Under the pieces are notes generated by a model. It was not told the origin of the DNA, searched no databases, and worked only from the letters and a program-made list of their open reading frames with translations. This document shows, piece by piece, positions 6,976-16,090 of a DNA stretch of 64,000 nucleotides; within the stretch, counting starts at the first letter, position 1, and each line of letters starts with the position of its first letter. The stretch lies in the NCBI RefSeq assembly GCF_001652725.1, contig NZ_LWHJ01000031.1:124001-188000 (forward strand). The letters run 5' to 3'. This DNA is from Pedobacter psychrophilus. GTDB taxonomy: Bacteria > Bacteroidota > Bacteroidia > Sphingobacteriales > Sphingobacteriaceae. The translations under genes and the position numbers were made by a program.

Positions 6976-9900
6976 TTACCTTAATAAAGTGATGGATCCC
7001 GTATATCTGTCTCTTCCATTATTTGGCTCAATAATAAAATAATAAACCCCAACTGGCATATCTACATTATTAAATTTGCCGTCCCAAGGGGTATTGTATT
7101 GTTGGGCAGTAAAAACCTGTTGTCCAAATCTATTATAGATTTTGATAGATGCGTTTACAAAAGTTTCTAAGTATTTTATCACCCAGGTATCGTTAATCCC
7201 ATCGCCATTAGGAGAAAAAACATTTGGAATAAAAGGATCAATATGAACAGTTACCAAAACTTCATCTGCAATTATGCAACCTTCTTTAGAGGTTATCATT
7301 AAAGTATATTTAGTAGTTTCTTTTGGTAACGCTATAGGATTTAGAATGCTATCATTACTTAAACCAATAGCAGGTATCCATTTATATTTCAAACCATTAC
7401 CAGTTGCCTTAGCTTCTATCTTCTTCTCACCAGCTAATAAAATATCTAAATCTTTCCCTGCATCTACAGTTGGTAATTCGCTAACAATTATTGTTCTGGA
7501 AATTTGTTCCTGGCAACCTTTATTAGAAGTAAAAGTAAAAGTAACTACATGACTGCCAACACCCGCCACTGCAGGATCAAAATAATTACCTACCACTCCT
7601 TTACCCACTAATTTACTTGTACCTACAATGCCAGTAGTTTCCTTAGCTGCGGTTAATAAAAATTTAGGCACATTTAAACAAACGGGTGAGACATTATCAA
7701 ACACCACAACTGGACTACCATGGACAGTAATGGTTATAGGTGCGCTTTCCTGAAAACACTGATTACCAGAATAAGCCCTAAAAACTACTTGATAATTTTT
7801 ATCTACCGCGGCATTTGGATATTTAAAGGTGTAAATTTTGCCTGGTGTGGGATTATTATCCGTAAAAACAACTTGAGTTCCTGTCGTAGTATATTGATAG
7901 ATAATTTCCAGTTTTACGATATTACCAAAAACTATAGAAGAATTATTTTTGAAATTAACCGCAGTATTACTACACAAGTTATCCTTATCTAAAACATCAA
8001 ATAATACCTTAGGATTAGAACCGCTAATGGTAATGGTTTTTGTTAAAGTAGTGATACAACCTTCTAGTGAAACAGCTTGTAATTTAACATTATAGGTGCC
8101 TGTACTTAAATAACGATGTTTAGTATTTTGCTTAATTTTTTCTATGGGGTCATTTGTTCCATCACCATAATCCCAGAGCCATGATACTGCGTTTCCTGTT
8201 TTTACTAAACCATTAAATTGGACCAAATCATCAATACAAGAACCCGGATCTAAAAAGTCTATTTCTGCCAAATCATTTATTTTAATAGATTTAGTTATAA
8301 ATGATGTACAACCAGTTACAGAGGTTAATGTAAGTTTCACATTGTAGTTTCCGCTTTTAGTAAATATATGATTTGGACTTTGTAAGGTACTTGTTCCCCC
8401 ATCGCCAAAATCCCACAACCAACTACCAAATCCATCTGTACTAATGCTTTGATCGGCAAATCTTATACTGTTGTTTACACATAAGGGATTTTGGGTTTCA
8501 TAAGCTGGTGTAAGAGGATCAATCACAGAAATGCTTTTTTCAAATACTAAGGATGCACATCCTATTTTACTTTCTAAACTCAGTTTAACTTTATAAATTC
8601 CTGTTTTAGTAAAAATATGGCTAGGATCTTTAACATTTGAAATTGTTCCATCACCAAAATCATAAGTCCATTTGGCAACAGTTTCACCAATATTTTTCTC
8701 TACATAAGTAAATTGTAAGGGTAAATTAATACAAACTTTATCCTTAGCGCTAAATTCGGCTACTGGCAAATCTGAAACTTCCAAGCTAAAATTTATAATC
8801 TCTTCATCTGTTGTAGAACAAACATTAGAATTTACAGGTAAAGTTGATGTGATTTTAATGAGCTTATTTCCACTAGTCGAAAAACTTTTTTGGGCTGGCA
8901 ACTTAAATTCATACAGCGATTTATTATTTTGAACTACAATATTATAAGTAGGATTATTTTGTATAAAAGGAGCACTAACAGCATCCAGTTCCCAAACTAA
9001 TTTAGAGGGTATATAAGGAAGTAAAAGCCTAAAATCGAAGGCATCATTTACACAGGCAATTTTAATAATTTGATTGGTATTGCTTTTTAAAGCATTTACA
9101 GTTGTGGTTGAGGCTAAACTTGTACCTGCAGAGTAAGCATAAGATTCTACTTGTCCAAAACCATAGGCTGTTGCATTAAAACCGGTATCGGCGGCCAAAC
9201 TAAAATTAGAACCTCCTATTGCGGTTAAATTAATTTGAGCGTAAGAATATTCTGGCGAATTAGGTACAGGGTTAAAACTTGGGCTAAAATCTAAATTGTT
9301 AATCTTAAAACTACTAACTTTTAAACTCGGGATAATTACATTTAAATACTGTTCTGAAATGGCTAGTTTATTAGAAGAATATAAAGTTATTTTATCAATA
9401 CTATACTCTAAAGGATTTAGGATTACCATATCCGGATCACCAACAACTGTATTACCGCTAGTAGAATTTCTGCTATCAGAACATTGTTGTGATATGGCAA
9501 ACTGTGCAACCGAAATACGTTTATTAGATTTTATTAAAGAAACCGTATTTATAGCAGGCGAAGAATAAAAATTTCCTGCATTAAGATTCACAGTAGTGCC
9601 ATTGATATTTACTATTGTATTGTCCTCTGCTGCTATAACTCTAAATAAACTACCTGTATTTCTATCAAAAAAAGGAATTATGGGATAAGTAAATCCCCAG
9701 CTATCAATAGGATACAGTTGTTGAAATAAGGGATCTAAGCTTATATTACCAACTAATGCATTACAACTAGTAGTACCAATTACTAAAGCAGAGCTTCCTG
9801 AAAAAGCAGCTATTCTTTTACAATTTGATAAAACTGAATCTACTTCAATTAAACTTCCGGTAATATCTTCCGCATTTTGATATTGGTAAACATCACCAAT

Positions 9901-10479
9901 ATTATTTAAGGTGACAGAAAATTTAGCTTGCTTAACTCCAGCTATTACCGGAGTAATGTTTAAGATGGTATTCGCATCTACAGCTACAACATTTAATTGG
10001 GAAAAAGTATTAGGTTGATTGGTAGGTGCTTTTTGATCATAGGATACTGCATAATGCTTTTTGCCTAAAGCCTGATAAGGTAAAACTAATGTAGCGGCAG
10101 ATCTTGCTCCAGCAAAAACGTGGGCATACACAACAATATTTGGCTGCCCAGCATTCGTGACTATTTTAATTCCTTTATTTATAGAAATTCCTGTTCCGCT
10201 GCCTATAAACGAGTTTGAACGAGGAACTAAAACCTCCGTAACTTTATTAGCGATAACAGAAAAAGGTTGAATAGATGAACCACAACTTACAACTCCGCTA
10301 GAATTACTTTTGGAAGTAATAAAAACAGACATGGTAGCTAGAGAAGCACCAGCAGGAACATGATCAGGAAAACAAACCCAAAATTCATTACCCTCATTAG
10401 AGATGTTTTGAGCTTTTAATTTGTTATTTAGGAAGATGAAACCAACAGTAATTAAAATTACTTTAAAAAAAAGTTTCAT
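6976..10479 (-). CDS. Large secreted PKD-domain adhesin-like protein with T9SS type B sorting domain
   Basis: 1167 residues. A signal peptide (1-23, ending LKAQ) is followed by an N-terminal region starting GNEFWVCFPDH that resembles IgGFc-binding domains (about 30-450). At least three PKD modules follow (about 570-800) with WTYDFGDG, WLWDFGDG and WLWDYGDG motifs, then Ig-like regions. The last 85 residues are a gliding-motility-associated type B C-terminal domain (PNVFSPNGDGINDTW ... IYNRFGQQVF ... WDGKFNNVDMPVGVYYF). It should cross the outer membrane through the type IX system and stay surface-bound via the PorP/SprF protein encoded just downstream. The ligand is unknown; adhesion is the usual guess. 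Confidence 0.92.
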   Translation of the reverse strand: MKLFFKVILITVGFIFLNNKLKAQNISNEGNEFWVCFPDHVPAGASLATMSVFITSKSNSSGVVSCGSSIQPFSVIANKVTEVLVPRSNSFIGSGTGISINKGIKIVTNAGQPNIVVYAHVFAGARSAATLVLPYQALGKKHYAVSYDQKAPTNQPNTFSQLNVVAVDANTILNITPVIAGVKQAKFSVTLNNIGDVYQYQNAEDITGSLIEVDSVLSNCKRIAAFSGSSALVIGTTSCNALVGNISLDPLFQQLYPIDSWGFTYPIIPFFDRNTGSLFRVIAAEDNTIVNINGTTVNLNAGNFYSSPAINTVSLIKSNKRISVAQFAISQQCSDSRNSTSGNTVVGDPDMVILNPLEYSIDKITLYSSNKLAISEQYLNVIIPSLKVSSFKINNLDFSPSFNPVPNSPEYSYAQINLTAIGGSNFSLAADTGFNATAYGFGQVESYAYSAGTSLASTTTVNALKSNTNQIIKIACVNDAFDFRLLLPYIPSKLVWELDAVSAPFIQNNPTYNIVVQNNKSLYEFKLPAQKSFSTSGNKLIKITSTLPVNSNVCSTTDEEIINFSLEVSDLPVAEFSAKDKVCINLPLQFTYVEKNIGETVAKWTYDFGDGTISNVKDPSHIFTKTGIYKVKLSLESKIGCASLVFEKSISVIDPLTPAYETQNPLCVNNSIRFADQSISTDGFGSWLWDFGDGGTSTLQSPNHIFTKSGNYNVKLTLTSVTGCTSFITKSIKINDLAEIDFLDPGSCIDDLVQFNGLVKTGNAVSWLWDYGDGTNDPIEKIKQNTKHRYLSTGTYNVKLQAVSLEGCITTLTKTITISGSNPKVLFDVLDKDNLCSNTAVNFKNNSSIVFGNIVKLEIIYQYTTTGTQVVFTDNNPTPGKIYTFKYPNAAVDKNYQVVFRAYSGNQCFQESAPITITVHGSPVVVFDNVSPVCLNVPKFLLTAAKETTGIVGTSKLVGKGVVGNYFDPAVAGVGSHVVTFTFTSNKGCQEQISRTIIVSELPTVDAGKDLDILLAGEKKIEAKATGNGLKYKWIPAIGLSNDSILNPIALPKETTKYTLMITSKEGCIIADEVLVTVHIDPFIPNVFSPNGDGINDTWVIKYLETFVNASIKIYNRFGQQVFTAQQYNTPWDGKFNNVDMPVGVYYFIIEPNNGRDRYTGSITLLR

Positions 10480-10619
10480 TTAGAGAGATACGTTAAGTTC
10501 ATTTTAGTTTAGAAATGCAAATTAAAACAAAAATGTACTTTACAGAAATTATTGAATCTTTATTTTAAACTTAAATTACGAAATCCTAAATAAATATCTT
10601 TTATACTAACTTAATTATC

Positions 10620-10976
10620 CTATGAAGCAAAACTTAACAAAGGTTGAGTAAACTTTATCCTCTTACTTATACCTTCATACTTTAATGCATTTGTTAAATC
10701 CATCCAATTTGTATTCACAGATTTGATGATTTTTTCTTTTTGGGTTCTTGTAAATCTATTGATCGTTTTAAACCTCATCTCCGCCATGTTCTCAGTATTT
10801 AACTCCTCAAAGTAAACCAAGTTGGTTAGTTGCTTTCCCGCATCAAAAAACAAATTTGGCATTGATCTGTAAAAATCCATTGTTTTAACAAGGTTGCTAC
10901 TTAATCCAACATGTATGTTGTTTCTGTTTCTGTCAGTGATTATAAAAACGAATCTTTTGCTTTCTAATTTTTTCAT
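10620..10976 (-). CDS. GIY-YIG-like domain protein, divergent
   Basis: 118 residues. The pattern FIITDRNRNNIHVGLSSNL with a later LVYFEELNTENMAEMRFKTI and WMDL matches the fold order of small stand-alone GIY-YIG (YhbQ/UPF0213) proteins common in Bacteroidota. However, GIY has become FII and YIG has become HVG, and the catalytic arginine region is changed. Nuclease activity is therefore doubtful. The gene stands alone, divergent from the S24-family regulator 130 bp away. An alternative is a structural, non-catalytic relative. Confidence 0.7.
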   Translation of the reverse strand: MKKLESKRFVFIITDRNRNNIHVGLSSNLVKTMDFYRSMPNLFFDAGKQLTNLVYFEELNTENMAEMRFKTINRFTRTQKEKIIKSVNTNWMDLTNALKYEGISKRIKFTQPLLSFAS

Positions 10977-11066
10977 GATTGTATTTCAATTAAATAGATT
11001 TATAAACTGTTTAAAAAATTGATTTTTATAATCAAATATTTTTTACTAATTTTATTGGCATAAAAA

Positions 11067-11083
11067 TACTAATAATTTTAGTA
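11067..11083. promoter_or_regulatory. Inverted repeat TACTAA-N5-TTAGTA, candidate operator
   Basis: TACTAATAATTTTAGTA is a perfect 6+6 inverted repeat 22 bp before the S24-family regulator start. A further TACTAA half-site lies at 11044-11049. Spacing and position suit an autoregulatory operator for the adjacent HTH protein. This is an inference from position only. Confidence 0.45.
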
Positions 11084-11105
11084 AAAGCAAATTTATTTTT
11101 TTGAA

Positions 11106-11882
11106 ATGGGAAAAATATCAGATAACATTAAATATTTAAGAAAGAAGAATGGTTTAACGCAACAACAATTTGCTGATGCCATGGAAATTAAAAGATCATT
11201 GGTGGGCGCTTATGAAGAAGAGCGAGCCGAGCCTAAATATGATCTCTTAAAGAAATTTGCCGTTTATTTTGAGTTAAGTATTGATGAATTGATTAATGAA
11301 GTGATCAATGATAAATGGCAACAAAAGCCATCTAACAATAATAATAATGTAAGGGTATTAAGTATTACTGTTGATAAAGATGACAATGAAAATATCGAAT
11401 TGGTGCCTGTTAAAGCTAGCGCTGGATATTTAAATGGCTATGGCGACCCTGAATTTGTTGGAGCATTACCTAAGTTTTCTATCCCGATTTTTAAAAACGG
11501 CACTTTTAGGGCTTTTGAAATCAAAGGAGATTCTATGTTGCCGCTACCATCTGGTGCAATTATAATATCTGAATATGTAGAAAACTGGAACGATTTAAAA
11601 ATTGGCGAAACAGCAGTTATAGTAAGTAAAAATGATGGAGTGGTTTATAAAAGAATGGGATCTAAACTTAAAGCAGATAAGGGAATTAAATTAGTTTCTG
11701 ACAATACAATTTACGAACCCTATTTTGTTGCAGCAGATGATATTGTGGAAATTTGGAAAGCGAAAGCTTTTATTTCTACAGAATTACCCCAACCAACGCC
11801 AGAGCCAACCATGGAAAGTTTAACCACCATGATGGCCCAAATGCAGAAATCTATCAGTCAATTACAAAATGATAAAAATTAA
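11106..11882 (+). CDS. XRE-S24 transcriptional regulator (LexA/CI-like)
   Basis: 258 residues. The N-terminal XRE helix-turn-helix (about 5-60) includes RKKNGLTQQQFADAM. The C-terminal S24 peptidase-like domain (about 100-225) has GDSMLPLPSG with Ser143 and VVYKRM with Lys182, the catalytic dyad of self-cleaving repressors. The segment VKASAGYLNGYGDPEF is the usual linker in Bacteroidota members. Such proteins act as phage-type or stress repressors. No phage genes are adjacent, so the target is unknown, although the inverted repeat in its own leader suggests autoregulation. The tail is rich in Q and M. Confidence 0.88.
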   Translation: MGKISDNIKYLRKKNGLTQQQFADAMEIKRSLVGAYEEERAEPKYDLLKKFAVYFELSIDELINEVINDKWQQKPSNNNNNVRVLSITVDKDDNENIELVPVKASAGYLNGYGDPEFVGALPKFSIPIFKNGTFRAFEIKGDSMLPLPSGAIIISEYVENWNDLKIGETAVIVSKNDGVVYKRMGSKLKADKGIKLVSDNTIYEPYFVAADDIVEIWKAKAFISTELPQPTPEPTMESLTTMMAQMQKSISQLQNDKN

Positions 11883-11943
11883 ATGAGTATCGTTAAACCT
11901 TTTATATTTTTATAACTCTCAACCATTATAAATTTTAGACTAA

Positions 11944-12315
11944 ATGAAAAAACTAATTTTAAGTATCGCATTTTTTGTAGCTATTACCGGTGCTACATTT
12001 GCCCAAAAGAAAACTGCAGAAGAAAGAGCAACTAAAGCTACAGAGATGATGGAAAAAAATCTATCTCTAACTGCAGATCAAAAAACTGCAATGTATAATG
12101 CAAATTTAGAAAAGAACAAAGCAGTAGATGCTTTAAAAGAAGCTGCTGGAGAAGGAAACAAACCAGATGCTGATCAAATGAAAGCTATTAATGCTAAATA
12201 CAGCAAGGTTTTGAAAGAAACTTTAACTGAAGATCAAAAAGCTAAAATGGCAGAAATGAAAGCTAATGCTGGCGCTAATGGCCCTAAAAAACCTAAAGAA
12301 GGCGACGGTAATTAA
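11944..12315 (+). CDS. Small secreted helical protein
   Basis: 123 residues with a clear signal peptide (1-20, ending GATFAQ). The mature part is charged and predicted all-helical, with two LTxDQKxxM-type segments (LSLTADQKTAMYN and LTEDQKAKMAEM) and a GPKKPKEGDGN tail. This pattern resembles the DUF4890/Spy-like periplasmic proteins common in Bacteroidota, which are thought to act as chaperones or envelope-stress proteins. The exact family is uncertain. It is monocistronic and ends in a strong terminator. Confidence 0.8.
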   Translation: MKKLILSIAFFVAITGATFAQKKTAEERATKATEMMEKNLSLTADQKTAMYNANLEKNKAVDALKEAAGEGNKPDADQMKAINAKYSKVLKETLTEDQKAKMAEMKANAGANGPKKPKEGDGN

Positions 12316-12333
12316 TTGATTAACCTATTTTTT

Positions 12334-12363
12334 AAGCCTCGCAATTTATTGCGGGGCTTTTTT
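12334..12363 (+). terminator. Rho-independent terminator
   Basis: AAGCCTCGCAAT and ATTGCGGGGCTT form an 11-12 bp stem with one G-T pair, followed by TTTT. It lies 18 bp after the stop of the small secreted protein. Confidence 0.85.
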
Positions 12364-12399
12364 GTTTTATGATGATGGTAAGGAGAAATTTTACTAATT

Positions 12400-12500
12400 G
12401 TCAGGTCACTCCTATTTACTTTTGTTATATTGATAAATGAAATGCCTCATTTGTAGCTATCTCTTTTAGAATGTGATGTCTCGTTCCTCGACATGACGGA
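12400..12500. repeat. Decayed intergenic repeat, second copy
   Basis: The gap between the terminator and the HMG-CoA lyase gene has no gene. It includes ATGTCTCGTTCCTCGACATG near 12475-12494, similar to minus-strand sequence near 2902-2926. Remnant of a dispersed element; weak support. Confidence 0.3.
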
Positions 12501-12572
12501 TTTGAAATTCAGTTAAAAACTAATTTTATAATTCAAGTTGGCTTTTGTAATTTACCCTTTAACCTTTTTTCC

Positions 12573-13433
12573 ATGTCGCAACATATTAAATTAGTAGAAT
12601 GCCCAAGAGATGCCATGCAAGGCATTGCTAATTTTATCCCAACTCATTTAAAAGCACAATACATTAATCTGCTGTTAAAAGTAGGTTTTGATACCATCGA
12701 TTTTGGAAGTTTTGTATCGGCGAAAGCCATACCCCAAATGAAAGACACCGCAGAATTGGTTAAAAAATTAGACTTAAGTGATACCCAAACTAAATTATTA
12801 GCCATTGTTGCCAATTATAAAGGAGCTGTCAATGCTTCTGAATTTGAAGAAATCAACTATTTAGGTTTTCCTTTTTCTGTTTCTGAGATTTTTCAACAGA
12901 GAAATACAAATTCTAGCAGAGCTGATGCTTTAAATACCTTAAATGAAATTCAAAATCTTTGTGTTAAACACGATAAAAAACTGGTTGTCTATCTTTCTAT
13001 GGGATTTGGAAATCCTTATGAAGAACCTTACGATTTATCGATTTTATCAGAATGGACTGATAAATTGGTAGCATCAGGAGTTCAAATTTTGGCTTTATCA
13101 GATACCATTGGCGTTTCAAATCCTGAAAACATTAAAGAAATCTATCCTTTTTTAATAAAAAATTATCCCAAAATAGAATGGGGAATGCATTTACACAGCA
13201 CTCCAGATAAAAGTTTAGAAAAAATTGAAGCGGCTTTTAAAAGTGGCTGCACCAGATTTGATGCCACTATAAAAGGCTATGGCGGTTGCCCAATGGCAAA
13301 AGATGAACTTACCGGAAATGTTGCTACAGAAAATGTTCTGGCTTATTTAGAAGAAAAGCAATATCAGACTCATATTAACAAAGAAGCATTTTTAAAAGCG
13401 CTTAATTTTTCTGAACAAATCTTTACTTCTTAG
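12573..13433 (+). CDS. Hydroxymethylglutaryl-CoA lyase
   Basis: 286 residues, DRE-TIM metallolyase fold. It splits HMG-CoA into acetyl-CoA and acetoacetate, the last step of leucine breakdown. Active-site features are ECPRDAMQG at 9-17 (family EVGPRDGLQ), the metal-binding HLH at 206-208, and the catalytic-cysteine loop GYGGCPMAKDELTGNV with Cys239. The CPRD at the N-terminus replaces the usual GPRD. No other leucine-degradation gene is in view. Other DRE-TIM members lack the GGCP loop, so the call is firm. Confidence 0.88.
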   Translation: MSQHIKLVECPRDAMQGIANFIPTHLKAQYINLLLKVGFDTIDFGSFVSAKAIPQMKDTAELVKKLDLSDTQTKLLAIVANYKGAVNASEFEEINYLGFPFSVSEIFQQRNTNSSRADALNTLNEIQNLCVKHDKKLVVYLSMGFGNPYEEPYDLSILSEWTDKLVASGVQILALSDTIGVSNPENIKEIYPFLIKNYPKIEWGMHLHSTPDKSLEKIEAAFKSGCTRFDATIKGYGGCPMAKDELTGNVATENVLAYLEEKQYQTHINKEAFLKALNFSEQIFTS

Positions 13434-13478
13434 CCTATTTTATAATTATATTTCTCCCATCATAAAGCTTTTAACAAA

Positions 13479-14282
13479 ATGGAAAATCTTGAATACTATA
13501 TCAATAATTATAAAAACACAGAAGAACATAACGACCATATTTGGGAACTTTTTAGGGATAAAGTTAATGCGACTGAATTTCTAAAAAAGCATAGAGACTA
13601 TGTAGAAGAAAAGCAAGCTGGCTTTGGCGACCGCTCTTTTCATTACATGTGGTATTTGATTTTGCAACAATTAAAAGAAAAAAACAGGAAAATAGATTGT
13701 TTAGAGATAGGCGTTTTTAAAGGTCAAACTATTTCTTTGTGGGCTTTGGTAGCTAAAAAGTTAGGTTTTGATATTGATATTACCGCAATTTCTCCGCTTG
13801 AAGGGAATTACCCAAATAACAGTTTATTTAGGAATTATTACATCCGTAAAACTTTATCTTATTTAGTTCCATCTATTAGAAGGGATTTTAAAGATGGAAA
13901 TATCCATATCAATGAAGATTTTGTAACACATATTGATAAAATGTTTAAAAACTCGGGTTTAGATTTAAAGGAAGTCAACTTAATTAAAGGCTATTCTAAT
14001 GATGATGAGGTTGTTGCGCAAGTAAAAGATAAAACCTTCGACCTTGTTTACATTGATGGCGACCATAGCTATAAAGTTTGTAAAGAGGATATGTACAATT
14101 TTATGCCGCTTATTAAACCCGGAGGTTTTTTAATTATGGATGATGCAGCAAACCTAATCCCTGGTTCTAAATTTTTTAAAGGAATTGAAGAAGTCTCAAG
14201 AGCAACTGAAGAAATTGACCCTAAAGTTTATAAGAATGTTTTGAATGTTGGGCATAATAGGGTTTTTCAGAAGGTTGGGTGA
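13479..14282 (+). CDS. Class I SAM-dependent methyltransferase (Methyltransf_24 type)
   Basis: 267 residues. The SAM-binding motif CLEIGVFKGQTISLW lies near residue 75, and FDLVYIDGDHSYKVCKEDMYNFMPL near 190 matches the macrocin-O-methyltransferase/TylF and cephalosporin-hydroxylase-like group, followed by LIKPGGFLIMDDAAN. The substrate cannot be told from sequence; sugars or cell-surface glycans are usual in this phylum. It has no operon partner upstream. The cassette array begins 22 bp after its stop on the same strand. Confidence 0.8.
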   Translation: MENLEYYINNYKNTEEHNDHIWELFRDKVNATEFLKKHRDYVEEKQAGFGDRSFHYMWYLILQQLKEKNRKIDCLEIGVFKGQTISLWALVAKKLGFDIDITAISPLEGNYPNNSLFRNYYIRKTLSYLVPSIRRDFKDGNIHINEDFVTHIDKMFKNSGLDLKEVNLIKGYSNDDEVVAQVKDKTFDLVYIDGDHSYKVCKEDMYNFMPLIKPGGFLIMDDAANLIPGSKFFKGIEEVSRATEEIDPKVYKNVLNVGHNRVFQKVG

Positions 14283-14324
14283 TGGGAAAGTCCACATATA
14301 TAAGTTAGCTGTAATACTACCTGA

Positions 14325-15039
14325 ATGAACGATATAAATATTTCCAAACTAATTGACAGCAGAAAATGAACGCTTGTGGAATGAAATAACCTTGCGATGC
14401 AAAGTAAAACTTGAAGTTTCAAAAAATTCGGAATATTCATGTTTTTCAAAATCAGATAATGTAACTTTTTATATCCCAACTAACAACTATTGCAAAGGTT
14501 CCTTTACGCATGAACTTTTACATTCATATATTAGATTAAAAGACGTTTTTATAGGTTCAAATTTGATTTTGCGCATAAAAGACAGTAAAATTTTAAAGAG
14601 GATATTTAGTGATAAACTTCTAGAACACATAAATAATTGCTTAGACCATATTAAGATGTTTCCAATTTATATGGAAATGGGATTTGAAGAAGAGAAATTT
14701 CTACTTGATTTTTATGAAGATAAATGCACAAGCAAAGAGATTTCTAACCTAAAAAATTTATACAAAATTGGCAGACGTTTTAATTCACAGGCTGTCGACT
14801 TTTACATTGGAAAGTTTTTTGCTATCAAAGCTGACCCAAATAAAAATTTCAATTACGAAAATTGTTTGAAAACTCTAAACCAACTTGATTCTAAACTATT
14901 TTCAATACTGACAGATTTTGTATGTGAATGGCAAGAATTCAATATTGAACTTAAAGACCCAATGTGCAGTTATCGTGATATAGTGAACAAATTTTATGAA
15001 AATTTAAAAGCTTGGATGACTAAAAAAGAATTTACATAA
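14325..15039 (+). CDS. Cassette-borne HELLH-motif protein, possible frameshift near start
   Basis: From 14353 an open frame of 228 codons starts with TTG and carries FTHELLHSYI at residues 52-61, an HExxH zinc-peptidase-like motif, followed by a mainly helical region. No third zinc ligand can be assigned. The only good ATG (14325) is in another frame, giving MNDINISKLIDSRK then stop. Removing one A from the AAAA run near 14363-14366 joins it cleanly to NERLWNEITL. So either a natural or sequencing frameshift is present, or translation starts at TTG 14353. It is the gene of cassette 1, ending 11 bp before attC-like site B. Function unknown. Confidence 0.6.
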
Positions 15040-15050
15040 AAAAGTACTAC

Positions 15051-15185
15051 AGCTAACAGCAAATTTGTTCAAAAATGGCTGACGGTGGTTTACGTTAATT
15101 CGTCAGTTATTTAGTTAATTTAATACTGTACGAAAATGGTTCTGCAAGTAATGCCATTTCTGCACAAATTTTCAAACCGTTAGGC
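15051..15185 (+). other. attC-like recombination site B
   Basis: 135 bp starting AGCTAAC (15051-15057) and ending GTTAGGC (15179-15185), which fits the GTTRRRY core. The first arm reads CAGCAAATTTGTTCAAAAAT then GGCTGACGG. The last arm reverse-complements to GAAAATTTGTGCAGAAATGG, so the two arms fold into an imperfect hairpin as attC bottom strands do. Arm sequence is shared with sites A and C. AGCTAAC is the exact complement of the cassette boundary GTTAGCT at 14304. Confidence 0.78.
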
Positions 15186-15237
15186 GATATTATATTACAG
15201 AACTCTACAAGTAATCAAAAACTAAATAATAAAATAA

Positions 15238-16089
15238 ATGAAAGTGTTTTTAAGTTGGTCCGGAGACCTAAGTCATAAAGTAGCTTTAGAATTGAGAGAA
15301 TGGATACCTTTCGTAATTCAATCAGTAGAACCATATGTATCATCAGAAGATATAGACAAAGGTTCTCGATGGAGTATTGATATTGCAAAAGAATTAGAAG
15401 ATTCATCATTTGGAATTTTATGTGTTACACCTCAAAATATAGATGCACCTTGGCTGAACTTTGAAGCAGGAGCTCTTTCAAAAGCATTTACTACATCAAA
15501 TGTTTCTCCCTTTTTATTTGGACTTAAGCCTTCTGATCTTAAGAAAAGTCCATTATTGCAATTCCAATCAACTTTATATGATAAAAAAGATTTACTGAAA
15601 CTAGTTTTAAGCATTAATAATGCCCTCGTAAAAGAAAAATTAGATGAAAGTAAGTTGAAAACGACATTTGATGTTTGGTATGAGCAATTGAAAAGTAAAC
15701 TTGATCCATTATTAAAAGATGCGGATAATAAGTCAGGACTAAAAGCAGAAGACAAAACCCAAAATAACTCTAGTGACGCAGTCGAAGAAATTCTTGAACT
15801 TACAAGGGAACAATTTAAAATTCTTAGGAATCCTGAAATGATACTTCCTCCTGATTATATTACACATCTCTTGAAAGAGATAAATCAAAACAATCCTGTA
15901 GATTTTAGGGTAGTTAGAGATTTGGAGATGGGCTTGAGAAAATTGAAAATAGTTATATCATCATTACCAGAAGAAATAACTTTTGAAAACAAAGAATTGG
16001 ATATGGCTTTAAATAGGCTTGACAGAGCAATTATTTTTTTAATGGAAAATCATAGAAGAAATCGTAACAGAGGTCTATTCATTGAATAA
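15238..16089 (+). CDS. TIR-domain protein on a cassette, probable NAD-cleaving defence effector
   Basis: 283 residues. The N-terminal TIR_2-type domain (about 1-140) opens MKVFLSWSGDLSHKVA, has GSRWSIDIAKELEDSSFGI, and carries WLNFEAGALSK with Glu76 in the position of the catalytic glutamate of bacterial TIR NADases. The C-terminal half (about 170-283) is helical and charged, and I do not recognise it. Bacterial TIR proteins commonly deplete NAD+ during phage infection (abortive infection), but need an activating partner or ligand, and none is adjacent. It is the single gene of cassette 2. Cassette carriage fits a portable defence gene. Activity is inferred. Confidence 0.82.
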   Translation: MKVFLSWSGDLSHKVALELREWIPFVIQSVEPYVSSEDIDKGSRWSIDIAKELEDSSFGILCVTPQNIDAPWLNFEAGALSKAFTTSNVSPFLFGLKPSDLKKSPLLQFQSTLYDKKDLLKLVLSINNALVKEKLDESKLKTTFDVWYEQLKSKLDPLLKDADNKSGLKAEDKTQNNSSDAVEEILELTREQFKILRNPEMILPPDYITHLLKEINQNNPVDFRVVRDLEMGLRKLKIVISSLPEEITFENKELDMALNRLDRAIIFLMENHRRNRNRGLFIE

Positions 16090-16090
16090 C

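Noticed and set aside
10620-10976. Active homing endonuclease
   Set aside because: Both the GIY and YIG strings are degenerate and no intron or mobile host is evident; kept only as a GIY-YIG-like protein.
15432-15755. Antisense 107-codon frame inside the TIR gene
   Set aside because: Fully inside a gene with strong domain support on the other strand; composition is low-complexity Ser/Phe, as expected of antisense AT-rich DNA.
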